Origin: Gonium pectorale
Lineage: Eukaryota > Chlorophyta > Chlorophyceae > Chlamydomonadales > Volvocaceae
Length of the DNA: 64,000 nt
NCBI GenBank assembly: GCA_001584585.1
Contig: LSYV01000083.1
Span: 134,047 to 198,046, forward strand
Direction of reading: 5' to 3'
Made by a program: the position numbers and the translations under genes. Within the stretch, counting starts at the first letter, position 1. Every line of letters starts with the position of its first letter. Below the pieces are notes generated by a model, which saw only the letters and a list, made by a program, of their open reading frames with translations, was not told the origin of the DNA and searched no databases. This document shows positions 46,243-61,200 of this stretch, one piece after another.

Positions 46243-49200
46243 TCAAAGCGCCTCACCCTCGCGCAGCACGATGCCGACCTCCCCGCTGTGCACCCCGTAT
46301 CCGCCTTCTCGCGCCGAAGTGGTGTTCACCGAGCCTCCAGGCGGGACTTCGGCTGCCCCTAAAGCCGGATATATTGACCCGCCAATCCCCTTCGCAGACC
46401 TCGCGCCGAGCTGGGGCTCCCCTGGGGGCCCCATAAGGCCAAGACCGTAAGGCCCTTCTACAACCTGTTGCTCGGGATCCTCGTCGGCCGCCCCCTTGGG
46501 ACGGCGCCTCACCCACGTCCTGATTCGTTGCTTCAGCTTCTTCGCCATCGTCGCGCTCCGCCCCCACTGCTTCCACTTGAGGCGCAAGAGCAGGGCCAGG
46601 AAGCCCGCTAGAAGCAGAACGTTGATGAGCAGAATCACAAGCCCCACCACAGTCTGCATTCAGAGGGCGAGTTGGAACAGGTGAAAGGGATGTGAGGCAC
46701 TGCAGCAGGCGAGAGATGTGAATGGGTGATCAAGGCGTTACAGCCACGCCTCCCCGACCAGGAGCTCTGTACGCACGTACCGCGCTTGCCGAGCCCAGCT
46801 CGTCTCCGACGACAAAGTAGAGGCTGAGCGTCACGGTGAGGCTGAGCACGCCCATGGACAGGAACTCGAGCAGCACGATCAGGCGGCTGCGGGCCGGCGC
46901 GCATGCCATATTGATGAGCGAGAGGACGATGAAGGCGGCGAGCATGAGCAGGATCTGGTGGCTCACGACCTCCAGAGCGCGGCCAAAGACCTCCACCGCC
47001 ACCAGCGCCAGCTCCTCCAGCATCAGCACGCTCTCCCACCAGAAGTACGTGCGCCTGCAAGAGCGGGGCAGGAAGGGGGACTGGATTTAAGGGCGAGGGC
47101 GATACTTGCGCCCCCTCCAGCAAGTGGCACGGGAGTAAATCAACACGCTTGGTGCCGGTTCCGACGGCCACCCCTGTCGTAGGATGCACGAGCCGGCAGC
47201 GGGCGGTGTGCACCGGTGGGGGCGTAGGAGGGCTATGCAACCCAACGTTTTACCGCGAAGTGTCATGAGCCTCCCACGAAGGCAGCGATACGGCGTCCTC
47301 ACTTGTATCTCGCATACAGGAATCCGTATCGCTGCTTGACACCAGGATCGTCCAGGTCCCTCCGATTGCGCCACAGCAGCACAAAGGATGCAAGTGGCGG
47401 GATGCCGCAGAGGAGGACCACCGAGGCAATCCCGATGGGCACGTAGAAGGTGAGGTGCCGGCCCGAGTAGCACTCCTGCTCCATGTCCCGGATCCAGTAG
47501 CCGTTACTCCATGTGGCCTGGCGGCATTCAGGGTTCAGGGTGAGCAGGACTGGCAGGCAAGCTGCTAACGACGACGAAGGAGCCGCATTCCGCAGCGCAT
47601 CGCCATGATGCATTTGTTTCCGTGCGCGAACGATACTGCCACGTCGAGCCACAGCCCCGCATGGGGATGAGGCAGGTCGGGGCTCCACGCACCTCGCCAC
47701 GGAGCTCGGCAACCTCATCGGCAGCGACCCAGGTACACCCTCTGCCACGGTGGCTTGCGCAGCGCACACCGGGGCCCACCCGTGACGCCGAACGCGGGGC
47801 CAGGCAGGCAATCCAAGTGAATGACCTGCTTGGACCCTACCCATCAGGCCATCATCCACACGGCCCAACCCAGCAACCATTACCTTTTGCTTGGCCGTGA
47901 AGGGGCCGCTGGTCCCGTCGTCAATGTGGTAGCATGCAAAGACGCTCAGCGCCGCCTGGGCCCAGCCGGGGTACAGAATGAAGACTGCGAGCATGAGCAC
48001 GATGCCCAGCTGCTGCCACAGACCCAACGTGTCATCCAGGCGGATCAGAATCTTGGTGAGAGTGCTGTTGTTGAACCGCTCCGAGGCCTGCTGCCGCAGC
48101 GAGGATAGCACCTCCTTGAAACCTCGCTTTCCCTTCGCAATTGAGTTGGGCGTGCGGGGTGTGGCCCCGCCGCTCTCGACCATGGGGAGGCCGGCGGCGG
48201 GCGGCGGAGGCGCCAGCCTCAAGGACGTGGCTGAGCCGTGCCTCTCGCTCACAAAGGGTGGCACTGGGATCAGTTCGGGTGGGGAGGCAGCGCCAGGCTC
48301 CACCACCTGATGGGTGCACATGCTCTGGATCTGCAGCCCCGTCCGCTGCTGTTGCTTGTCCGCTTCGCCATCGTCCGCGCCGTGGCTGCCGTCGCAATCC
48401 CCACCTCCCCCGGCAGCTTTAGGGGGCAGGTCTGGCCCCTTCCCGTCGCGTTCGCATGTGTGGAGGGACGTGTGGCCCTGCCCGCTGCTGGTGGTAGCAG
48501 TGCCGCCCGCGACACCGGACCCGCTGGTGCGGTACGCCAGGGAGGAGGTCAGGCGCACAGACACGGCCAAGCGGGCGCTGATGGTGGCGGTGAGCGGCTG
48601 TACGCTGGCCAGGGCTGCCTCCGCAAACGTTGAGAGCCGGCTTGCCATACGCCGATGCCTCAGGTTGGTGGAGCGCCGCATCCGGGCCCGGTTGTAAAAG
48701 AGGTACCTGCGTAGGTGGGTGCAAGGGCCAGGGTTGGGTGGGCACTGGGCGGAGGGAACGGAGGGGCGCGCTGGGGTGGAGACACATTGTTCGTAACCCG
48801 CAGCCGCATGTAACTAGGGGAGGGGGGCTTGGCGCAACGTGACCATAGGTGCGAGGACATCGGCGGGACATCGGTGGGTGGGAGCGAGAGGAGCGGGCAA
48901 GTGCACCGTAAAGGGGCATGATAAGCGGTGACGAGGACTTCGCTCCAGCGCAATCTGTGTACGCGACAGAGAGGTCAAGAAGCAGGCCTGAATCTGGCCC
49001 CCCCCCCCCCAGAAACATGACCTGCATGCTTCAGACCACGTGGTGTAGGCTGGCGACGAGAAAGACAAAGCGCGCAGCCCCCAACGTGTTCGCCCATGCT
49101 ATGCCGCACCACGTTCCCGTTTCTTCATTAACCCACCTCAGCGCCCAGCCCGTCAGGCAGATGGCCACCACCACGCACGGCACCAGCAGCGCCCCAAGCA

Positions 49201-52200
49201 GCTGGGCGCTAGCCTGGCCTCCGCTCTCCTCCCAGGGGAACATGCAGCCGTAGCTGGCGGACGTGCCAGGAGGGGACCAACGTTGAGACATGAAAGCGAA
49301 CGAGTGAAGCATAGCATTGAAGTTGCGGTCGTCAACAAGCGAAGCCTTAGCCCAGCCTGCATACGACCCACGGCTCATGGTAATGCGGCTGGCTGCGGTA
49401 CGTCAAACAACCCCTTTGTTCCCTTCCAGCAGCACGTCTTTTTGCACATCAGCAACGCTGAAATCCTTGTGTTGCCCCTTGCGCGCTCGGCTCGTGCCGA
49501 ACACAATCAAGGAACACCGCGGCTACTCACCTGAAGGCGACGGCGCTCTCTGCGCCCGTGGCCGCCCCCACGAACGCCTGCATCCTGCTGATGACGTCGG
49601 GGTAGGCCACCGGCAGGCGCGTGATGATGATGTAGAACTGGGCGTGCACGATGGCCACCTGCGGCACCGCGCGGTCGTGTGCGGGCAAAGAAGCGGCAGG
49701 AGGAGATGACCGTCAAGGTGTGCAGGAACTAGCCAGTAGACGCCACCTGGCAGCGACACGGCATCAAAGTCAAAGCGCGCTGCGGAAAACAGGAAGGATG
49801 ACACTGCGCCTGCAGGCACGGCAAGAAGCTCGCGGAGTATCGCGTGCGTGCGTCGGGAAGGTCGAGCGCAAGACGCCATGGGCCCATGGCATACCTTCAG
49901 GAAGTCCGAGGGGGCTTCCTCGTCGTCCACTACGCTGGTTCCGTCATGCGTCACCGCGTAGTTCTCCTTGAGGTTGGTGATGGACGTGTACAGCACCAGG
50001 GCGATGGCGCCAAACAAGGACAGCAGCGCGAGCACGATGTTGTTACGGAGCGAGGGGCAGGTCCTGCCGGGTGCGGGAGGAAAGACGAGGGTGAGCGGAG
50101 GTAGGGGTCCTCGCGCTTCGGTGTACCGCGCCCGACACAAGCACGTCCATGCAACGCGGCCCGGCCATGGTCAAGTCGCTTCTGCTCGAAGCATCCTACC
50201 CTGCACGGTCGGCAAGGGCCCCTGCCACCGCTGCTCAATCTCTGTCGATATGGTAGAATGGCAGTTGCAGCAGCCGTCCGGCCAAGGGCCGCCAACAGAG
50301 CGCAGCTGTATGATGGCCCAGCTGCATGACGACCCCTCGACCCACGGCTCGACGCCCAAACCCCAAACATCCACGAATCCGTAGCTGCGAGCCGGGCATG
50401 CCTTGTGGAGCCTCATAATCCTCGGGACGGCTATCTCATAGTTGGTGGGAGCTGCCCAACCAGGCAATACCCCACTAACCGCGGCCGCATAACGGTCACG
50501 ACTCCCGTGGTCCACCCACCGGCCGCACGGACACCCCGAGAGGCGCCCCGCACCTGCATTCGAACTCTGCGTTTATGAAGTACCCCGGCTGGCACGCAGC
50601 GCAAAGGCGGCTCGTGTAGCCCTGCGAGCACTGCAGTTGTAGATAGGCGGCATCGCCACCGCCGCCGCCAGCAGCGACACCCCAGGCGGCGCAGCTGGCC
50701 GCCAGCTCATCCAGACTGCTGATCCATGCCGCCGTCACCATCCGGTTGCTGCTGGCGGTGGTGATGCTGGTGTTGTTACTTGAGCCGTCGAGGAAGTTCG
50801 AGGCATGTAGCGACCGGGAAGCGGCCATGTACCCCATCTGCGAGCACAGCGCCAGCCAGCCCGACCGCGCCTCCAGCGGGCCGGAAGGGGACGTGACCTG
50901 CCACGAGATGCGCGGTGTGCCGGAGCCGGGCGGCAGGGCGGCCTCCGTCCCGCTGCCGTTGAGCAGCAGGACCGACCCAGTGGACGTCAGGACGGCCTAG
51001 GGGCAGAGCGTTGGGATAGGGTAGGATTGCGAGGGGACGGGCTTGGTGAAGTGCGATGGCGGACGCTTGGGAGCTAGGCTGCAGCTATGCCCTCCACGGC
51101 GATGGTGCACATGTGTCTCTGCTTGCTAGGGGCACAGGCGGGTGCCGCACCGTGAGTGCCGTGACGTTGACGTCGGGCAGCCGGGCCCATGATGTGTAGC
51201 TGCTGGAGAGGCCGCACGCCTCCTGTTGGGGGCAGCGATGGAAGAGCGCCGAATCGACCGCCGAGTGCCAGTAGCCTGCGGAGGGCGCCGCGTGCAGGGA
51301 GGGGGGGGGGGCTTGGAGCGGCCCGGTGGCAGGTTGCACGAGGCGGGATTGGGGGGCAACACACAGCAATCGATCAGGCAGAAGGAGCAAACACTGTAAG
51401 ACACATGTGCCATGGCCTTGTCAGTCCGTACGGGACGCCAAGAGCCGAACCGTAAGATCTGATGCACGGGACAGTGTCTTCGTCGGTCAGTAGGCGCTCG
51501 ACAAAGTACAGACAATGCATTATCAGTACGTCCTGTGTCACCTGGATTTGGGACCAGAACGGGGCCGCCCTGGCAGGCACCGTGCTCGGGGCACGACATG
51601 CACGTAGCCTCGCCCTCGGTTGCCGCCCTGGCCCAGGCCTGAAGGGCGGGCGGGGTAGGATGCAAAGGTGTGGCACGGGGCAGGGCGTCGGGGCCGGCGT
51701 GGAGCGGCAACGGGGTCCTCAGTCACCACTGACACTCGGGAACCCACGCACATTGCATATATGGCACTGAAATAGCCCAGATGTCGACCCGCTTGGGCCG
51801 ACGTGGCTGCGCTGCGTCCCCACAAGCGAACATCACTCCACCGATATATTCTTTCACTTCCGCCCTTTACCGCAATCTTACTCTCAGCCAATGCACGCAC
51901 CAGAAAAAACGTGAGGTAGTCTGTCCGGTCCACCTCCCACAGCGACGGCCGGTTGTCCTGCCACAACGTGAACCTGCCCCGGGCGCAGCGCGAGCACGCA
52001 AGCCATGAGGGCTTGGCGCCGGGCTGCCGCGACCAGGACGAGTCCAGCCCCTCGCCGGTCTCGCAGCGCATGACTTCGATGCCGACACGCAACGGCTCGA
52101 TCTGCGCAAACCGAGGGCAGCGGGTTCCGTTCAGGGAAAGCTAAACCGGCAGCGGGCGCGGTCTTTTAAACAACATTGCCGGTGTTTTGCCTCTGGGGAC

Positions 52201-55200
52201 CATGCGCGGTACGTTATGCTGAAGGCGGGACCACACCTTGCTCACCCACGTATACGGACACGCTAGGTCGGCAGTCCCAGCGCCCCAGCTCACACGAAGC
52301 ATACCGCATGTTATGCGTGCAAACATCACACGCAAGCATGCTTTGTGGCAAAGGCCGGTACCCGCACTGCCTTTCCGCTCTGCGTGACTGGCTATACGGA
52401 AGTTCTTATACATGTGGTAGTAGGATGCGCATTTGGACTGACAATGACCTTCATAAGTGCACTTTTTGCTTCAGCTCCCACTCTACGCAAAAGTATCATG
52501 CGCTAAGTTGCGTTTTTCTTTTCTCGGGGTTTGGGCCTAACAGCTAACCAGGACGCAAAGGGTCCTCTCTGGCATGATGGGTCGGGAGCCGATCTGCTCG
52601 TGTGGCCTGCAGCCCCTCTGTGGGAAGCCTGTAATCCGTACCTGGCTGACTGACCTCATCTGCCACATTGACAACTCCCCGACGATCACATCTCACGCCG
52701 GCGGCGCTCCCGGTACGTATGCAGACGGTGAGTACATAAGGCGCTTCGTGATTGTGTGCGGCGGCCGCGTCTCTCGTGCTTCTGCTTCTGCCGCCTGGAG
52801 GTCAGTTCGGCTTTACAAGCTACATGACAGGTTGCTTCGGGGTCGCACCAAACATACTTGTTTTGATTGCACCTGGATTGCTTGCTGGCTACAAAGGCTG
52901 CCTTGAGCAAGCCGCCTCAAGCGCGGCCAAAAAACACTCACCGGGTACAACGAGAGGTCCTCCGTCGCCCGTGCCGTGAAGACCAGGGTGTACCGGCCCG
53001 GCCAGCCGCGGACCGTCAGGTAGGGCCACACGGCATATCCGTCCAACACGGTCGCCGTGAGGGAGCTGTCGGAGGGCACGGCCAGGTTGGCGACAGTGGC
53101 GTCCTGCCAGGGGCGCTGCGGGCGGGGACTGAGATGCGCACTGCTATTGGAGGGGCCTGAGCCGGCGCTGGGATCCGCCGGCTCGATGGACACGGTCACG
53201 GTGAAGGGCAGGATGTCTGCGGGGACCAGGGAGGGGCAGGGAATGCTGAGGTGGGGCTACATGAGCCTGCCGGAGGCGTACAGTCCGCTCCCGCGGAAGG
53301 CTATGCTCATCCCGCTCAGGTATGCTTACCGCAGGGCTATGCACTCTCCCCTCCAAACGCCTGTCTGAACCCTGCGCAACTCACCTTCCCGTACGGGCAG
53401 GTTGAGTCCGTTGTACAGTCGTACTGTCACGTTGAGCGCCGTGCCGGGCCGCACCGCGTCCAGCGACGACTCGAGCCTCATGTGGGTGGGCGCAACCTCG
53501 ACCTGCCCCTGAGCCAGCTCCGCCACGGTCAAGTTGCGGTCCGCGTCCTCAACCGCGCAGGCGGCCAGGGTCCATGAGAGCGCGCAGGCGCGCTGTACTG
53601 CTGGGCCCAGCGCCTCGCAGGCTGTCGACACTACCGAGTCCGCCGTGGTAGCCACACCCGCCGATGGCGGTCGGCCGTCACAGCGGGCGTGCAGCGGAGA
53701 GGCGTCCGAGTCCTGCAGCCAGAGTGGCGTGGCCTGCGAGCGGGTAGGCGGCGAAACGGGTGATGGTCATAGGGGAGCGAAGAAGCGTGAAGGGCAAGGA
53801 AATGCGAAGCATGCGCCGGATAGTCGAGCAAACATAAAAGGATCAAACACCAGTCATCAGCCGTAGACATTACCTAAGAGAGTGCCCGTACCGTGCGCAA
53901 CCACATGTGGCAACGCCGTTGCACAGCTATATGCAACTATGGGGACTACGGGAAAGCTCGCAACTGCCGTACGTTCCATCGCGGGCTCATTTGGCACGCG
54001 AGCGCGTTGACAATGCCACCCCGTGACCCCCAGAGGCAAGGGGCCAGGGCCGAACCGCTCACCTCACTCGCCGGAAGCCTTGAGCGGTTGAGCAGCAGCG
54101 GCCAGCAGCCCAGCGCGGCGGGAGCCTGCAGCGCTGCCCACTGCGTGGCCGTGGCGGAGAGGAAGGGGGCGAGGGAACAGACGCCGGTGAGCGATGGGCG
54201 CAAGCCAGAGGCGGTTTGCACAACGCGCGCTTGGCAGGCATCCGGCCCCTCACCTCCCCGCCAGTACGGGGCGTCCGGCCTCGCCTCGCATACGGCGTGC
54301 AGGCGCACATGGCATCAGTCCCTTCCACATCTCCATTCAGCACGAGCCATAGCACGGATAGCAGGCATGCCTACGGCACCAATCTGAGCATGGCGTCACC
54401 CACCTGCGCCTCGGCATCCAAATTGGCTTCAGGGTCGGCAAGCGACGCCAGGCTTATGTTGCCGGCAGCGGGGCTGGCGCAGCGCTGCGCTGAGCCCAGC
54501 GCCACCCCTGCGAGAGCACTGTTATTGCCGCGGAGGTCACTCTCCGACACCAACACGGACACGTTCCCGAACAGGAACGCACCGCCACCCAGGCTATCAA
54601 ACCGTTGATAGCTCGAGACGCACTGCTGCACCGCCTCCGCAGCGGTGGTGGGGTACCTGTCAGAGCTGGTCCTTGCCCAGTTATGCCCGAACAGGGCACG
54701 GCTGAGCACCACCGCTGCCGACGCCGATGCGAGCGACGCTGAAGGCACAGTGACTGTGTCGTCGGACGGCCCGGCTAGGAAGGCGCCGCCGCCGGTCACG
54801 GCTTCGTTGCCCACGAGCTCCGTGTCGCTCAGCGACACGCGCTCGCAGGACTGGGTAAACACGCCGCCGCCCAGTGTAGCCGTGTTGTTGGTCAAGGAGC
54901 CGTTGGAAACGGTTAGCCTCATGCATCCGCTGGCGGAGACCCCACCGCCATGTTTGCCCGCCTCGTTTCCAGTGATGCGGCTTGCATCCACTGTAACGGC
55001 TGCGCCGGCGGACACGAACAGGCCTCCCCCGCTACCGGCCTCGGCCTTATTCGCCGTCAGGTTGCAGGCTTGGAGCGTGAGGATTGGTTCGATGCCACAA
55101 GTCAGCGCCGACGTCAGGACTGCTGACTCCCCCGTCCCCGCCGCAGCGGCAGCGGCGGCCACTGCGGCGCTGCACAGCACATACACGCCTCCGCCGCTGT

Positions 55201-58200
55201 CGAGGGCGGTGTTGTTGAGCACGTCCACACGGCCGAGGGCGGCAGTCGAGCCGGGCGCCATGAACGCCACCAGCCCCCCGCCCTGAAGCGCCCTGTTCCC
55301 CGCGAGCTCCACCGAGTCCACCCACAGCAGGTTGCCGGTCGCTGAGCTCATCTGCGAGTGAAGGCCGCCGCCCTGCCGTGTCGCGGTATTGTTGACAAAC
55401 CTGGTGCCATTCACGAAGAGCGCCACGCCGTCGGCGCCCTGCGATAGAATGCACGCGCCGCCGCCGTGGAAGTCCCGGGCCTCGTTGCTGTGGAAGAGGG
55501 AGCTGGCAACGCGGGTGCCAGCGCCCACGGCGACCTCGCTGTACAGGCCACCGCCGCAGTCCCACAGCGCGGCGTTGGCGGTGAAGTTACTGCCGCGGAC
55601 GTCCAGCCAGAGCGAGTCCGCCGCGGCGGCGACGCGAGATGCGACAGCGGCATCGACGCCATCCGGCGACGGCGTCGCATCCCCGTCCTGCTGCTGCTGT
55701 TGGAGCCCGCGGCGGTGGCGTGAGGGCGCCGCAGGCGACTCAGAGGAGGAGGAGGTGTCAGGGCTCATGACGCTACGTTGCTCCACGGGCTCTAGGATCG
55801 CTGCCATGCCGCCGCCCATGACGCGCGCGACATTGTTGAGGAAGCCGGAATCCGTAACGACCGTGGGGCACGACACGGCTGCCAGCGCACCCCCGCTCAT
55901 CTGGCAGCGGTTGCCCTCGAACCTGGAGCGCTCGACGCGCAGTGAGCACGCAGAGTCCAGGCTGGCGCTGGCGCTGGAGCCGGATGCAGCGGCTGACGCG
56001 GATGGCGCGGCCGCGGTCTGGTCCACCTCGTCCCCAAGCAGGAGCTCAAGCACCGGCATCATAACAGCATCTGCAAGCGGTCAGGAGGGGGTGTGGCGCA
56101 GTAGCACTTTGTCTTTTATGCATTACGCGGAACGCATTGTTCCGGCCTCTTGAAGCTTTTCTGCACCTGCTCGATACTTGGGCGCTGAGACGAACGACAC
56201 CGCGCCCCCGTAGCCGCTGCTGATTGAGCTGCCGATGCGGAACACGCTGCTGCCAGCGACGTTGCCGAAAAAGGTGCAGTTGGTCAACAGGCTGGACACG
56301 CGCAGCGCGCCGGCGGAGGGGGCCGAGACACTCAGCGCGCCGCCCGCGCCGGAGGCGAAGTTGGAGGAGAAGCGCGTGTCGCTGACGTGGATCTGGGGGA
56401 CCGGGGCCAGGGGTTGCAGTTGGGCCAGAAGGCAGGATGCGAGCGCAGGAGCGAGCGCTGAAGAGGGCTAAACGAATGGTGCAGGGCACTGCTTGAGTGT
56501 TGGAAGGCTATGGGCTGCTGCACCGGGGCCGGAGCGCTGAAGTGGGCCCATCGAGGCGTCGCAGCATCAGGGTACTGCTAGATGGATTTGCGGATCGGCA
56601 CGGCCACGATATGGGCCACCAAGGTCCCCGTGTGCCCACACATACATAGGGACGGCCGATCTGGGAGGAGCGCTCGCAGCAACGCAGCGGTGCCCCCACT
56701 CACAGTCAGGTTGACGCCGTCCTTGTTGTTGATTGCGTCTGTGGGGTTGGTGGGCGGCTCGGCGGCGATAGAGAGGGCGCCCCCGTCCAGGTACGCAGTG
56801 TTGCCGTGCATCACACTGCCGCCAGAGATGCGGTAGACGAGCTCTTCGGGAGCCACCTGCTGCAGCGCCTCGCTGCCCTGCGGTCGGCGGGTGGGGTCAA
56901 GAGACTGGGGTGGGGTGCATAGGACGATAGCAGGCAGCAGAGGCTGCTAGGCAGTGGGGGATGGGGGCGACGCAGGCGGGTAAAGGTTCACCCAGGCGAC
57001 CCAGTTCGTGCCGCGCTAGCATGCTTCAAACAGAGCGTTGCTCGCCTGTATGAAAGGCAGCTTTGCAGATGCCGCACGCTGTTCTTGCCACACACGACCG
57101 CATGCCGCCCTGCAGCAAGCGCTGCCGATACACGCATGGGACGGCTACCCCCGGGACGCATCGCCACACACACCGGCCGCGGGACGGCAACGCTGAGGAC
57201 GCCGCCGCTGCCCCTCTCTGCCCTGTTGAAGCTTAGGTTGGCGTTGTCAATCACCAGAGAGTCCAGGGCCGTCAGGGCTGCCACCACACCGCCCGAGCGG
57301 CCAGCGCCGTTGCCCGTGAGCTCACTGTCGTTGACGGCGAGCTTTCCAATGCGCGGCGCGAACGCTAAGCCACCATCGCCGCCCGCCTTGTTGCGGACAG
57401 CAGCTGCGCCATGGGTAAGCTCGATGGCGGAGATGAAATCCGCGTAAATGACACCGCCTGCGTGCAAATGAGGGTTCAGGGCTCCGAAGCTTGGCCCGGA
57501 GTGACGGCCAATGCTGGAGACGTGGGGGCAACTCATCGGGTACAGTCGTGCCCCTGTCACAGCCCCTGCTTGAATTACGGCGGCAATGGCGGCAGCACCA
57601 CTCAGACGATAACAGTTTTCGGCCCAAATGCGACCGACCGTGCAGTGCGCCCTTTCGGCCAGCACCCAACCTGGAGGACCAACTCACCGCTGGAACCCGC
57701 CCGGTTGTCCTCCACGCGCCCGCCGAGCGTAACGTTCAGCATGGGGAGCTGACCCGTCATCGACACCGCGCCGCCATACCGGGCAGCACGGTTCCCGACG
57801 AGGCTGCCCCCGAGCGACACGTGCACAAAGCTGACCGTGTAGCCAGAGTCCAGCACCCCGCCGTCTCCTGCCTCTGCCACGTTGAAGCACGCCGTTGCAT
57901 TGCCTGTGACGTAGAATCCACCGTACGCGGCCTCTTGCACCAGTATCGCCCCGCCGGACAGACCGGCGCGGTTATTGCAGAGCCGGCTGCTGTCATTCAC
58001 CAACAACGGGCCCAACGCCGCACGGCCCACAAACAGGAACCCGCCGATCCGTGCGCTGTTGCCCTCGGCTATGCCGCCGGCTTCCATGTGAAGGCCGTCT
58101 ACCAGGTCGGTTCCGACGTATACGCCTCCGCCCTCCAGCATGGCGCTATTGTTGGAGATGACACCACCAGAGACGGCAAGAATGTCCAGCGTCGTGTCAA

Positions 58201-61200
58201 CCGACACCGCGCCGCCGTGGCCTGTGTGCATGGGGCGGCAATCGCGGTCAGCGGATTCCGGCAACCCCAGGTCGGGTCCCCACGTTTTCCGCTCGTGAGA
58301 GGTACAGGTTGGGGCCAGAGCGTTTGGGTTCAATCGCACGCAACGACATCCTGACCGAAGGGCAGCACCGAAGGGCATTTGGGATCGGTTGCGACCGTTT
58401 GGGTTCAGTCGCAAGCAGAGGCCTTTCGCAGCCTTTTGCAGACCGAGGGGCCGCCATGAGTGCAGGGCTGCTGTATCGTGCAACCCTTGCGTGCATTTGT
58501 ACAGACCTCAGTTCCGTGCACACGCAGGCAAAACAGAAGAGGCATTGAGCCTATCTTGCGATGCACTCACCCTTTGAGGCCTCATTCAAAGTCACGCGTG
58601 CGCCGTCGTCCATTCGAAGCAGCCCAATGCTCCCTGCTGACGCGAAGCCGCCGTGGCCGAGGGCGACTCCGTTCTCGGATACTACCGTGCCGCGGCCCTC
58701 CACCTTGAGGCCCTTCAGCAAGCCCTCCACCTTCACAGCTCCGCCGTCGCCTCCCCCCATCAGCCGGTTGCCCACAACAGCGCTGCCGCCGTCTACAACG
58801 AATTGGTCCATGGTGGCCGCGAACACCGCACCGCCGCCCAGTTCGTACGACGGCCGTACATTCATGCCGCGGTTGTACGACATGGTGCTGTTTCCCGTGA
58901 CGAGCACGGTGCCCACTGCGTACGTCTTGATGCCGCCCGGTGTAAGCTTCGCGATGAGAAGAGGGGGGAGAGGTGGGTGGAGCACAAGGCGGCCATCGTG
59001 CAAGTGAGCAATGTGCACTTGGTACAGGTGCTTTCTTAACATTGCTGCAACTGGCCACCGACCTGCGCCGTACCCAGGTGGATATCAAACGGACGGCTAT
59101 CTATGAACGGGCCTTGGTGGAGTAGGTAGCGAAGTGAATCCAACTTGTTCCCGCAGTAAACCAACACCCCAGCGTGTGCAAGCGTGTGCGAACGGCAGAC
59201 TAGCGGCCAACCATCATTACCAATGCTGGCATCCGAGCGCCCACTGAACACCCGCTATACCTGCGCGGTGTTGTTGTCGAAGTGGCTGTTGTTCGCGACG
59301 ACAAAGGAGCCAAGCCGCAGCACGTCTGGGACAAAAATCCCGCCCCCGATGCTTGCGTTATTAAACGACACGCTGCTGAATCCGCTTATCCGTACGCTCG
59401 TCCAGTTGCGGTCCTGGGGCCTCCAGAAGTCAACGAAGGGCGACATGAAGGCCCCGCCACGGTCCACAGCGCTGTTCTTATCGACGCGGCTGAAATCGCT
59501 CACGCGGATTGTCTTGACGTAGTAGGCGGAGAAGCCGCCGCCATGGATGGCGCGGTTGCCGCTGACGGAGCAGCGGCCGCTGATGCGGATGTCCGTTCCG
59601 GTTGATGTGTAGGCAAGCACGGCGTCGCCCATAAAGAAGCCGCCCTCGCCGGCGGCGCTGTTGCGATCCGCTACGCTGCGATCTAGGATGCTCACAGCAC
59701 CCGCCCACAGCCCGGTGCAGACTCCCCCACCACCGCCTGTGACGGCCGTGTTGTCCGAAACACTGCTGCCGTAAGCGACGGCCAAGCTGGCCACCGCGCC
59801 GGCCACGTAGAACGCGCCGCCTGGGAGGCAGCATAGGCCGGGCGGGTGTCAAGGTGGAGCCCAGCACTCCCAGTCGGCATGGAAGATTCTGATACGAGCC
59901 GCCACGCACCTGAGCCTCCTGCCGTATTGCGGTCAATGGAGCTGCTGTCGAAAACGTACAGTCGGGTCACATTGCTCGCCAGGTGCACCGCGCCGCCGTT
60001 TCGGGCCGCAAGGTTGTCAGTGATGTTGCTGCTCCAGACTTCCAAGGAGTCCTGCGGCGTGGGGGACGTGCCGAGGGAAACAGCTGTCGGCATCTCAGAC
60101 AGAGAACTGCTGCCGTGTGCGGATGCCAACGGTGACCGTTTGTGTGCCGCCGCCCGTGCCGAGATGCCATGTAAGAATGCGATGCGCGTGTGGCCTCCAC
60201 CATATCTAGCCAGAGATGAAGTTCACTCCAAGGCAAAGCGCAGGAGCCGTATGCCAAGGCAAGCAGTCGCGTAGCCCCAGCGGCCCTGCCTCTCGGGACC
60301 CGCCGACTGTTCTCCAAAGGAGCTTGCCAGAACCAGGCGCATGTATATCGTGGCGCAGCACCCCGTTGTATAAAGTGGCAAGCATTGAGGTTGGCCCTGG
60401 GAGAAGGTTGACCCCGGGAGATTCGGAATGAAGGCGAAGTGCGGTATCTTCAGCGTCCGTGCGCATCCTCATAGTCGAGTCACCTGCCCCCCAACCCCCA
60501 AAAGGAGCTGGAACTGGCCGAGGGGGACATGCAGTGACGTACAGGCAGCAATCCGCTAAACAGATTGACAAGCATGGAGGCCTAAGCACACCGGCTGAGA
60601 TTCCGTCATACCCAACCCTGAAGCCACCGACAACGGGCCAGCCAACAACATAGCAGTGCCAGGGCCAGCCTCTTACCCACCAGTGGGGTGGAGCTGAACA
60701 GCGCCGCACCCGAGCCGCCCTCGTTGCCGGTCATTGAGCTCGCCTCGATCCGCACGGAAAGGCTGCTGGCGGACGTGGTCCGTGACGTCAGCGCAACCGC
60801 GCCCGTGCCATTGCCGGTGCTGTTGAGCCCGGCTATTGGCAGCCGCAGGAGACGCTGAAGCGCCTCGGTCGAGCTGCTGAAGACGCCGGCTGCCTGGGCC
60901 ACCGAGTTGCTGGAAAAACGGCAGCGCGTCATTGTCACTATGCCTGCAGCGGAGGCCTGCGAGATGGGAATCGGCAAGGGTATGGGGAGGACAGGGATTG
61001 TCTCTTGCGGCACGAAGCACAGAGCTGCCGACTACCAGCCTGATGGGCCCCTAGCAAGAGTACGCCGCGCACCTTGAACTCCAGCAGCAGGCACGCCCAT
61101 CCGTGGGCGCCGCGCACCCCCGAGCAGCTCAGCCCCGTCAGGTTGACCCGGCTCAGGCCGCTGGCAGCCACAGCGCCGTGCACGTTGTACGTCGGCGGCA

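Noticed and set aside
55389..56153. 254-residue plus-strand frame
   Set aside because: Antisense of the largest Pmp-repeat exon, which has consistent splice phases and repeat spacing on the minus strand.
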